Shown: positions 11,201 to 22,902 of the stretch, piece by piece
How the letters are laid out: every line of letters begins with the position of its first letter
Numbering within the stretch: the stretch's first letter is position 1
From: Nannochloropsis oceanica
Taxonomy: Eukaryota; Sar; Eustigmatophyceae; Eustigmatales; Monodopsidaceae
NCBI GenBank assembly: GCA_004519485.1
Contig: CP038117.1
Location: 1,197,001 to 1,261,000, forward strand
DNA: 64,000 nucleotides
Direction of reading: 5' to 3'
Notes under the pieces: model-generated
Seen by the model: the letters and a program-made list of their open reading frames with translations, nothing else
Database searches by the model: none
What the model was told of the DNA's origin: nothing
Position numbers and translations under genes: made by a program

Positions 11201-11957
11201 TTGTCCGTGAACCTCATTCTTGTCCGTGAACCTCTCTCTTATCCTTGTCCTATTCCTTAAACCTCACTCTTCCCCTACCCCTGACGCCACTGCCGTTGCC
11301 CACACCAGGACGTGCTCAAGTACTTTGGGGAGGATCCAAAAATGCTGCCGGAGGTGTTCTTCACCACTCTCGAGAGCTTCATGAAGGTCCGCTCTCCCTT
11401 CCTCCTTCCTTTCGGCCCTCTCTCTTCCATATTCTCGATTCCCTCAATGCCATCCTGCCCCCCCTCCTCAATGCCTCCCTCCCCCTCTCTTTCCCTCCGT
11501 CCCTCCCAAGGTCTTTGATCAAGCCAAAATCGACGTCGAGAGGAAAGAGCGTGCCTTTGAACGAGAGCGTCTGCTTACTGAGAAGAAGGAGAAGTCCCTC
11601 ATGTCCCCCACAAGCACCAGCGCCAGTGGCAGCAGCAGCAGCACTGGGGCTGTAGGTCCCCGCACGGCATTTGGGGGCCCAGGGGCGGGGAGGGGAGGAG
11701 GGATGGAGAGAGGAGGAATGGAAAGTGGCGCGCTGCGAGGGCAGCTGCTGCAGCAACTAAAGGCTGCTGGTCAGACGAGGGGAGGTGTTCGACCTCCACC
11801 AATTACGGCTCCCGCCCCCCTCGCCCTTTACGGAAAAGGCGTGAAGGAGGATGGATGGAGGAGAGGGGTGGATGTTGAGGCAGGAAGAGGAGGAGGAGGG
11901 GGAGGAGAGGACGGGCCTCGCTCCCCTGAGAAGCCGCCAAAGCCGGTCTTCCGCTAG
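2292..11957 (+). CDS. Multidomain formin: PTEN-like, UBA, PHD, CCDC53-like repeats, FH2
   Basis: Twenty-two exons join in frame to about 2014 residues: 2292-2889, 3117-3337, 3481-4899, 5020-5166, 5330-5503, 5678-6433, 6543-6886, 7030-7168, 7338-7406, 7543-7650, 7770-7898, 8036-8126, 8222-8343, 8591-8695, 8828-8944, 9078-9188, 9365-9454, 9550-9633, 10018-10472, 10644-10884, 11309-11386, 11511-11957. Residues 1-370 are a PTEN-like phosphatase plus C2 module with an intact CX5R loop (FCSNGKTRTG). A UBA-like helix bundle lies near 428-466. A PHD finger (C-x2-C, C-x2-C, H-x2-C, C-x2-C) lies near 624-688. HP-containing motifs (KYKDHP, KAKDHP, ALEHP) resembling WASH-complex CCDC53 occur around 830-1320. 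FH2 starts near 1331 (KKLHWKEI) and ends in a coiled tail. FH2 dimers nucleate and elongate actin filaments. PTEN/C2 modules in plant class II formins bind membranes but lack the catalytic Cys, unlike here. One intron (8344-8590) uses a GC donor. Confidence 0.88.
5399..5434 (+). repeat. (GGA)n coding microsatellite, first poly-Gly tract
   Basis: A GGA triplet run in formin exon 5 encodes about a dozen glycines directly before the first KYKDHP motif. It is probably length-polymorphic. Confidence 0.85.
5770..6362 (+). repeat. Four tandem 132-bp coding units with poly-Gly spacers
   Basis: Inside formin exon 6, four units recur with an exact 132-bp period; the shared GAG codon sits at 5852, 5984, 6116 and 6248. 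Each unit is a GGA-encoded glycine run followed by a conserved peptide with the core GLSVKEQLARKLAKVHGGV. Copies 1-3 are nearly identical. Copy 4 has a different lead-in (EEDDD) and a Q-to-K change, but the same length. The period is kept although the interiors vary, and 132 is divisible by three, so the frame is preserved. A looser relative (DGRAALNKMLAGRLSGG) follows in exon 7. The block lies N-terminal to FH2, where formins normally have a proline-rich FH1. Confidence 0.95.
9712..9985 (+). repeat. 37-bp minisatellite in formin intron 18
   Basis: A pyrimidine-rich unit containing CTCTGACCATCCTCATCC repeats with GAC anchors at 9748, 9785, 9822, 9859, 9896, 9933 and 9966. The period is 37 bp, with the last step shortened to 33. 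It fills most of the 9634-10017 intron and stays C/T-rich on the transcript strand, so it behaves as an expanded polypyrimidine tract. It is non-coding. Confidence 0.95.
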
Positions 11958-12367
11958 GCACATTTTATGGGAATCGATACTCCCCCTCCCCCTCCCCTGA
12001 TAAAGGGGAGTGAGGGGGGAGGGAGATAGCAGGAGATGTGATATTGACGAGGGGAAGAGCAGGAGACGATGATTTCGAGGGCGTGTACATGTATGGGAGG
12101 GATAGAGGGGGGGAGGGAGGGAGGGAGGGAGGGAACAAAGTAGGAGGGACTTTGAGTTCCCCACCGAACGACGACGAATGAGCAGGAAAAAATAAAGTAA
12201 ATATATATATATATACCAGAAGCCATCGGCTCAACGCCCCAATCACCCTGCCTCCCCCCTCCCTCTACTTCCATTGTCAGAATCATCAGTCATTTTTTTT
12301 CTTATCGTCCTCCTCGTCTCCCTCCGCTTTGTCCTTGCCTCTAGCGCCCCCCCTGTCCCTCCTCCTG
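11958..12367. other. Convergent 3' intergenic region
   Basis: This region separates the formin stop from the stop of the CCCH/Smr gene. It holds a purine/pyrimidine-rich segment (GGGA near 12100-12135) and a short TA dinucleotide run near 12200. It presumably contains both poly(A) sites. No gene was seen. Confidence 0.5.
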
Positions 12368-13353
12368 CTAGCTCCCTACACCCCAATACTCCATCAACTC
12401 CCTCGACAGCCGCACCCTAAAGCCCCCTTCGTACCCTTGGGGGTCCACAACCCTCTCGAACAACCCCCTCTCGCTCTCCCTCTCCCCCTTCCTCCCCTTC
12501 CCACCCCCCTTCACCTCCTCCTCCAGCTCTCGTAAATAAGCCTCCAGCGCAGGGAAGAGCCTTGCTTGGTAATGACTCACCCCTCCCGAGTGTTTTCCTG
12601 TCCCCGTGATCAATGTCGCCTCCCCAGCCTTCCCACACGCGTAAATGTCTGGCAGCAACTCCTCCACTGCCTCGGTCGCCTCTGCCACATGCAGCCCGTG
12701 CAGGTCTAGTACACCCTCCTCATAAATCTTTTTCTCGGACGGATTCCGCGAGGCAAAGATGGCGAGGGCAGCAGCACGGTGGCGGGCCTTCATGATGGTG
12801 TTCCAATGCCGGCCTTCCAGCCCCAGGGATTTGGCTGGAGGAGGGGAGGGAGGGAGGGAGGGAGGGAGATGAGGATTTATGGTGACCTATAATGGAAGCA
12901 GCTTTGCTGAAGGCAACAGAAAGGGAGCCAAAGAGGGAAGGAGGGAGAGGTAAGGGGGAGGGGTAAATAGTGATACTTTCTGGGCACCTCGAGATATCTT
13001 CCTTTCACTCCCTCCCCCTCCCTCCTTCGCTCATTACGTACCCGCCGCCTTATCCCCCCTCTGGAAGGCCTCAGTGGCCCGCATGAAGTATTGGTTCCGA
13101 GCCTTTGCTGCGTGGGTCGCCTCCGCTCGCGCCTGCTGGTATGTCTTTCTCACCTCCTCCCCCCCCATGACCCACAGAGATTCCAACCTCCTTCTGCTGC
13201 TCCTACTCCTGCTCCTGCTCCTGCAGCTGTTCTTGGAGGAAGAAGAGGAAGGGAGGGAGGAAGGGAAAGGGTTTCTCCCAGGGATGGAGGTGCGTTTCGA
13301 GGCCAGGGCGACTTGTAGGAAAGACTTGCCCGGAGTGCTGGCCGTGGTGGAGG

Positions 13354-13398
<45 letters not shown>

Positions 13399-15178
13399 CC
13401 GCAGACGTCGTGGCGGAGCTGCTGGTTGTCGAGGCTGAAAGGGCAGGAAAGTGTGTTTCGTCCTTGGCACTGAAGAGTGGGCCGGAAGAAGAGGAGGAGG
13501 AGGTGGAGGAGGAGGACGAGGAGGAGGAAGAGGTCTCGGAAGGATTACCGTCCTCCCGGTCCACGGCACGGATGTCATGCCAGAAAGGGCACCTGTGCAG
13601 CGTCTTGCTTTCCTCGTCCATCATCCCGTCCCGACAGGACCCAAGTAACCAGTGAATGCACGTCATCGTATCCAGGGCATGGCTGAAGGCACAGTCGGCC
13701 CGGGCACAAAAGCCAGACACAAAGTAACGGCATGCGGGCACCCGGGGTTTTAATGCCGCGTCCACCCTCCGCACTGCTTCTTCCAAATCGACGTCGCAAC
13801 GCAAGAGAGCGACGAGAAGGGCATCGGGCGACGCGTGTGGAAAGGTGCCCATCAGCACTCCTAGGGCAGCATCACGCACATACGCCTCCTCCTCCTCCGC
13901 CGCTACCATCGCCATCATCATCGCCCTCGACATCCCCCCTTCCCTCTCATCTTCATCCTCTCCCTCGTCCTCCTCCTCATCCAAAAATTGGAAATTCCCG
14001 CCTCCATAGCCATACCCATCATCCTCCTCCAGGTCGTCGGTATCAAAATGGTTTCCTCCCCCCGATGACAACGCCGATGAATGCAATCCCGACCCCCCGC
14101 CAGCACCACCACCACCTGCCACAGCCCCACCACCGCTCCCGCTCCCGCTTCGCTGCAATTGCAGGTGTGGTAGAGGGAAGCCGCCGTGCTGTTGCTGTAG
14201 TAGCTGCTGGTGTCGGAGGTGCTGTTGGTAGTAGTTGGCTTGAGGTACATAAGGTTGAATGTGGGAATGGTAATCCGGGAGCAGCGAGGGGGAGGAATGC
14301 AATGAGCCGGTGTCGGATGCTCCTGTCACTGCTGCTGCTAGGTGGTGGTTGGGGTGATGGTGGGTATGGGCGGCGCCGTTGTAGTGGTGCCGCTGCTGCT
14401 GCTGTTGCTGCTCCAAAACTAGGATCCTTCCCGAATGGCGATGATGCCCCGGTCCCACCTCGTCGTCCCCACCGTCGTCGTCGCCATCGTCCCCTAGGCA
14501 AGATGAGGCAACTTGCGCCGAGAGGTTGTCAAGAGAGAAGGGATCGTCGTCGTCCAGCCTAGGGAGATGGTAATGGGGGGGTGGCTCCTGCTGGTGATGT
14601 TTCGGCACAAAAACTCGCGATGACGACGACAGGAGAGAAGGGGAGGCAGTGGGTGAGATGGAGGAAGAAGGAGAAGACACCGCGCCAATGGATGTGGCTG
14701 AGATGGAGGAGGAGGCTCGCAGTAGACAGGGTGGGGCAGGGGAGAGCGCATTGAAGATGGGGGAGGAGGCAGAGGAAGAGGGCGATGGGGCAACGGACAC
14801 GGGAAGGAGATGCGGGTGGGCATTGTACAGTATTAAGTCCTGGCAAAAGATGTTCCACTGTGTATGTACGCGTGGTTGGGGGATGAATCGTGGGGAAAAG
14901 TATTGCCGAAGTGCAAGTGATAAAGTGTACATGGTCGGGAAACGGAGGAGACAAGGGGTGAGCCCGGCGGGCTTATTCACTTGTTTTCAACTAACCTGCT
15001 GATCTAGCTGTGGAGGGCAGAGGGAAGCCAAGGTTGCCTCCACATTGCCGTCTTGCCCTCCTTCCCCCTCGGCCGCCTCGTTAAGCAGCGCGTAAATGTA
15101 AGGGGCAAAGACAGCGTCATCTAGCCCCATAGAACGAAGGCTTCTGGCAAGCCAGCGTTGCAATGGGGGCGGATCCAT
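12368..15178 (-). CDS. CUE / CCCH zinc-finger / DUF1771-Smr protein
   Basis: Three exons (15178-14996, 14839-13042, 12834-12368) join in frame to 815 residues. The first 61 residues resemble the CCDC43-type N-terminal helical fold (MGLDDAVFAPYIYALLNE). A long Ser/His/Gln/Gly-rich segment follows. Near 391-430 a CUE-like domain appears (LMGTFPHASPDALLVALL). Two CCCH zinc fingers follow: C-x7-C-x4-C-x3-H, then one ending CPFWH. The C-terminal third holds DUF1771 (RKTYQQARAEA, then RHWNTIMKAR across the splice) and an Smr domain with its LDLHGL and TGTGKHSGG motifs. Family knowledge: eukaryotic CUE/Smr proteins act in RNA quality control and no-go decay, and Smr domains can cleave RNA. A role in mRNA surveillance in the cytoplasm is therefore inferred. 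The start is chosen because MDPPPLQRW begins the conserved N-terminal helix. Confidence 0.85.
13353..13401. repeat. GACGAG hexamer repeat in coding sequence
   Basis: A GACGAG-type repeat lies within exon 2 of the CCCH/Smr gene. It is read on the minus strand in the low-complexity linker between the zinc fingers and DUF1771, as a Ser-rich stretch. It is a slippage-prone coding microsatellite. Confidence 0.75.
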
Positions 15179-15843
15179 GCAAACCACCGCCTCTCGCAAA
15201 CGCAGCCAGTTCTGGTCACAGCAACAGTTCCTGGAAAACCTGTCCAAGTATGTAAGCTTGTGTGGGAAAGCGTGATAAGTGTCATTAGGCGCATGAATGT
15301 GTGTGCTTGATTGCAGTTGTGCTTGTTGACGCGAAAGGCGCGAGTGTCCGAGTGCCACAGTGCTCTTATCAAGCCTGGTAGGAGAGAGGAGGTCGACGCC
15401 TCTGCCGAGTCCGCTTTGCGTTTTAGCCACACTAAGTACGCTGCATACAAACCATATTTTGTTATTTACCCTTATCATTTCTTTGTGGGGCGTCTTGTCC
15501 AGAGCTTTTCAAGGTATTTGCACCGCGAACAGACTCACAAATGGGCCTTGACCATAGTGCACCTTCGACACCTATTATGTTGCTATGACTGCTTGGTCGA
15601 GCCCTCGTGAATGTCAACACTTACGGGTACATCAGCAAAAATATGGGGACTGATTGGACTCTTAGTGTGTTGCCGCATGTTATACCCTAATTCTGCAAAG
15701 AAAATCACACAAACCTCGCCTCCACGTATACTTGTCCATCTCCCCCAAAATGCGCACGCAACCAACAAAAGCAAGGGGGAGAGAAATGCGTGCATGTGAT
15801 TTATTTGTTTTAAAAGATCTTCTTCCTCACATCTATACAATAC
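15179..15843. other. Intergenic region upstream of the CCCH/Smr gene
   Basis: About 665 bp lie between the start of the CCCH/Smr gene and the stop of the EEP nuclease gene, both on the minus strand. It should contain the former's promoter and the latter's 3' UTR. Open frames through it show no domain. Composition is less GC-rich than the genes, and the GGGA/TCCC tracts of the introns are absent. Confidence 0.5.
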
Positions 15844-18316
15844 CTACGAGTCTTTCATTAACAGCTCCTCCCCTTCTTTCTTCTGCTCCCTCCCTCCTAC
15901 ACCTTGCCGGTCCACACGAAACGTCAAGTGCGCCGAAACGTGCAAGTGATCGGAAGGGATGCAAGGCTGATCCTCGATCGCCGGTAACGGCAATCCATAC
16001 ACCGCTTCAGTCGCTTCTTCGTCGTGAGATACCAGATATTTACCCCGGTTCTTAAACCCCGCCAACTGCACGTCCAATGCCGGGGTCACCTCGACCTTCT
16101 CCAGCACCATCTTCTCTCCCCTCCCCTCCGCATCTCCGCGTTCATCTTTTTTTCCTCCCTCCTTCCCTTTTCCTTCGAACCCCATCTTTGCCCAGATGTA
16201 ATCGATCCGGTATCGCCTATTCAAAGTAATGCTCGTGGGACCATAGTCCTCCCCCAGACAATCAACGTGGCCCAATTCCTGCGCCATAGTTTGGTACATG
16301 GGTGTGTAAACCTTCCCTCCCTCCTTCCCTCCCTCCTCTATCTCCCCCACGACCGCACGATGCGGGCCATAACACGACAAATGCGGGGTGTCATTCCCGT
16401 CCATCATGATCAGTGTTGGAACAGCTTCTTCCCTCCCTTCCTCCCCCTCCTTTCCCACCAACCACGCCATTCGAATCTCGCACAAAGCTCGGTCCAACTG
16501 CCGTACCTGCGCCGCTCTCACAGCTTCCGCTGCTGGTTTGTCTTGGGAGTGAGCAAGGTGTGTGGATGCTGCCAGAATTAAACGCCCTGTCGCGCGGTGC
16601 TGCAGCAAGGCTACCACAGCTATCCTCTCATCCCACTTCTCCTGATGGATCCGACGCAAGGTCTCAGGCGCCGTAAATGACCACAAGTCAATCTCCTCCG
16701 TTATATGCGTGGATATCTTGTCCGCCCCTCCCTTGGCTTGCCCCTTCTCCGGTGCTTCTTTATCATTATCTCCTTCATGAACTTCTTCGCAGCCTACAAT
16801 GCCTTCCGTCATTAGCAGCCGCGAGCGAAATAAAGCTTTTCCTGCACCCGCTTTACTGCCCCTTCTTTTTGATACCTCTTTTTCCTCCTCCTCCTCCTCC
16901 TCCTCCTCCTCCTCCTCCTCCTCCTCCTCCTCCTCCTCCCGCTGCTGCTGCTGCAGCTGTTGCTTGGCCTCAGCTTCACCACTGTAACGTATCACAGCTA
17001 CAGCCGGCAGGCTCTCATCCTCCTCCCCCCCCTTCGCTCCCATACAACCGCCCTGCCCCCTCAACCGACACAACTGCAACACCTTTGGATTGTAAAACAA
17101 AGCACATCCGTCATCATATGGCCTGACTTTTCGGTGCTTAAACACAGCCAACTTCAACCCTCCCTCCCTCTCTCCCTCCCCTCCTCGCCGCAGCTTATCC
17201 CTCAAGTCCTCGATGCGATCCACCTCCTGTAAGCCCACCACATCGGCCTGCATGCTCTCGATCTCCTTGACAATACTCTTGCTCCTCACCTCCCACTCCA
17301 TCTCATGCTGGTAATCCAATAACCTCCCCAAGTCCGACTCGTTCAGACTCAGAAACGTCCCTATTTCCAAAGCAACTTCCTGAAACTCCTCCTCTATCCT
17401 CGCTTCCGACAGCTCAAAATGTTCCAGTGCTCCCTTGTGGTGCGTGTGCCTTCGCCGACATACCAACGTCCGTCGCAGCCACGCATTGAATCTATCCACA
17501 GCCTTCCGACACTCCACCGGATCATAACACTTGGTTTTAATCCCCTGTCGGAGTGCCTCGGCCTCCTTCCATTCCTCCTCTGTAAATGTGTACCCCAGTG
17601 GGTGCAACAATCCCCTCTCCCAAATCTTATAATCGTTACTGTTTCGGTCAAACAGATGGTAAGCCAAGTGCTTGTTCCCGTGTGCATGATTCGTCGTATT
17701 CCGATGAAAGAAGTCAAATGTCGCAGACTCCAACAAACCCTTCAACGCCACCGCAGGCCCTTCAGGGTGCGCACTCTCCGGTCGTCCCGTTTGGGCGAGT
17801 GCATCAATTCGATATGGGTAAGATGGCTCTCGATCGAAGAGATGGAGATAAGTCTTGGCCACGCACCACAGGTCGATAAAGAGCTTGCTGCGTCCGACAC
17901 CAAAGGTTTGGAGGCGTGCCTCATCAAATGCGTCACCTGTATAGTGAGGTACAGTGGGTTGCACGCCACGGAAACCGTACCAAAACCATGGCTTTTTTGG
18001 TGTGGGAAGAGGGGGAAGGGGGAAGGGGGAAGGAAGGAGGGCAGGGAGCAGTCGGGTGAGTGGAAGGGGACAGGCTTCTTTCTCTCATCACAAGGCATTG
18101 ACGCATGAAGCAAAGTGGATGATTTTGCAACGGTATGCTGCTACAATACTCGTCCCGCTAAAGCAGCGGGGTTATTCCCTCTTAATTGCCTCACCCCCGG
18201 CTTCACATTACCTTGAGATTGTTGGCCAGATCGGCGGCTAGCACGTTATACTGAGAAACGTGCAGTGTGAAGGAGAAACTCTTCGCAGCAGAAGCCAACA
18301 GAGGCAGGGCCAACAT
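15844..18316 (-). CDS. Endonuclease/exonuclease/phosphatase-fold nuclease (CCR4/nocturnin-like)
   Basis: Two exons (18316-18212 and 17991-15844) join in phase to 750 residues. Exon 1 supplies the first EEP strand and its catalytic Asn (VSQYNVLAADLANNLK). Exon 2 opens with PWFWYG. Further EEP motifs are the metal-binding Glu in VVGLQEVD (residue about 290), MMDGNDTP (about 566), IDYIWA, and the catalytic PSDH (about 713). The enzyme family hydrolyses phosphodiester bonds with Mg2+ and includes CCR4-type deadenylases, nocturnin and Angel. The exact substrate cannot be told, and no leucine-rich repeats are present. A roughly 200-residue segment lies between the first strand and EVD, and a poly-Glu run (16877-16942) interrupts the domain. 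The ATG at 18316 is the first in frame after a possible acceptor, so an extra 5' exon is possible. A GTG-initiated reading from 17964 would lose the catalytic Asn. Confidence 0.78.
16877..16942 (-). repeat. (GAG)n coding microsatellite, poly-Glu
   Basis: A long TCC run on the plus strand reads as GAG codons in the nuclease gene, giving about 20 consecutive glutamates in a surface insert. It is probably length-variable. Confidence 0.9.
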
Positions 18317-19631
18317 CGAGATCTCTGGTGGTAAGAAAAAGGACGGGGGATAAATACATGAGTATACGAGGGCCCCCCGTCACAGGGCACAAGGCCACAA
18401 GCACACTACACACCATGTGATCAGCATCCATTCTTTCTAGACCGTGGCATGCCACTCGGGGGCTCGTGCTCTCATCATGCTGCTGCTGTCCTCCCTCGCC
18501 ATGTCGCTGCTTTTCGTGTTTTTGGCGACAGGCATTTTCCTGGTTGTACTGCTTCGGTTGCAGCAGGGTTGTTGCATGTCAGCGATCCTGTATGGTACAG
18601 TGAGAGAATATGCACATTGAAAGCAGCAAGGGCAATGATTTATGAGTATATCGAAAGCAGTAACTGTGACCAAATTGGGTGTGCGACATGCAGGAGGAAG
18701 AACAAAACAAAAACGAGCCATAGGTTGGGGTCTGAGGGGGGTGAGGAGGTTGACGAGGTCCGTTACCATATCAATCAACCAATCAACCAATCAATCAACC
18801 AATCAATCAATGACAAAATCTTAGTACCCTACCCATATGATTGTGGTGCTTCGCATGGTACAGTGACTGTCTGTTTCGAAGGCGCCAAAAAAAAACTCCT
18901 CCTTTCCTCCTCCTATCAGACGAGACGAGATAAGGGCAAAAATTGCTAAATGGCTAGCGCCATTTTAAAATCACCATTTCTCCATTCTACGACCCATTGC
19001 TCTTGTTCATTCTTTCTTTTTTCTTCCCTTCTTCGATAGCTTGTATTGGACAAGATTCGTGTCTTTGATATGCATGTATGTGAGAAGCTGACCTCTTCTT
19101 TCGATCGCCGTGCTGATGCTGATGCTGCTGGTGCTGGAGCAGCTGATGCTGCTGCTGCATCTGCTGTTAGTGCTGCTGCATCTGCTGCTGGTGGTAGTTT
19201 CATTGCATAAAATCCCCATTCTCCCGATCCCTGCTATAAGGGCATAAAATCCTCCTCCTACTCCTTCATCTCTCAGCTTTGAGTTGCATCAATGAACTTT
19301 CTCTCTTTTCCTCTCCCCACACCACCGTTCCCGTCGATCCCGTGCACCCCCATGGCCCGTTACCAGCTAGTCCCTTCAGCAGTGATGACGATACCGGGTT
19401 CTTCCCTCCCATCTACTCACTTCTTGCTTGCTCCTTCCTCGCATCTACTCGCTTATGGCCCGCCCGGTCGTCCTTTGCGATTCCTCATATTTTTCGCACA
19501 CGCACATGCATACAGTCTTTCTCTTCCTTCCCTCCTTCCCTCCTTCCCGCCTCGTTCTTGTCACCCTCGGATTCACCTCTATCCCACAGCATAACGCATA
19601 CAGTCCACCCCCTCCCCTCCCTCCCTGCTCA
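18317..19631. other. Long intergenic region with simple repeats
   Basis: These 1315 bp separate the nuclease start from the epimerase stop. Visible contents are an AATC/AACC tetranucleotide repeat at 18771-18812 and a CTG/TGCTGCTG-rich stretch at about 19108-19205. No open frame here has a recognisable domain or a splice partner. The nuclease promoter should lie at its left end, and an undetected 5' exon of that gene could lie here. Confidence 0.45.
18771..18812. repeat. AATC/AACC tetranucleotide microsatellite
   Basis: About ten tetranucleotide units alternate between CAAC and AATC in non-coding DNA upstream of the EEP nuclease gene. Confidence 0.85.
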
Positions 19632-22312
<2,681 letters not shown>

Positions 22313-22902
22313 TGTCTTCTGCTAGAGGTGATTGTAGAAGTGAGTGCGATCGCCAAACGAACGTTACAATTAGCGTGTATGTGCGCGGCGCTCGGGATAC
22401 AAAAAGCGGTGGCGGACGGCGAGACGCTCGCAGCAGTGCAGGAAGGTCAAAGACGCGACGGCTTTCCTGTGTATGGGTGTATTAAAAAGTGCGGGTGTGG
22501 GTTCATGCCGTATGGCTATTTAGATCTCGTCTGATTGAAGGCTTCGGCGAGTCGTCATGACTGGTCGTCATCCGGGTCCGATGCGAATATCACTTGTTTG
22601 CGAGTCCCCTGTTGCAACCCCATCTTTCCTAAAAGCCGTCCATCTTCATGACCAGTACGAGAAAGAACATACCTTCTCACGCTTTGCAACGTCCCCATTC
22701 TCATTTATAGGTGTGGACGGGAGCCGGAGAGCTGGAGAGCTTTGCCTTCCAAGTATCATCTTTCATACATCAACCATCCTCTTGACGTAGCCTCCTCCGC
22801 GTCCTCCTGGCTGGAAACATCATCAACTCAATACACCGCGGAAATAAGCCGCTAAGGAGTATTTTGAAGTAGCCCCTTGCCTTACAACAATCGAGAGCAA
22901 GG
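22313..22902. other. Divergent intergenic region (GALE / giant USP)
   Basis: This 590-bp gap lies between two divergently transcribed genes and should hold both promoters. A short AT-rich element (CATTTATAGG near 22702) is the only TATA-like string noticed. The small open frames here show no domain. Confidence 0.5.

Noticed and set aside
13074-14562. Plus-strand open frames with acidic or Ser-rich products
   Set aside because: They are antisense to the CCCH/Smr gene, whose minus-strand frame has CUE, zinc-finger and Smr motifs.
15844-17964. GTG-initiated start for the EEP nuclease
   Set aside because: Splicing to 18212-18316 adds the conserved first strand with the catalytic Asn and an ATG, in phase.
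22328-22534. Small open frame between GALE and the USP gene
   Set aside because: It has no domain, no splice partner and sits in a promoter region.
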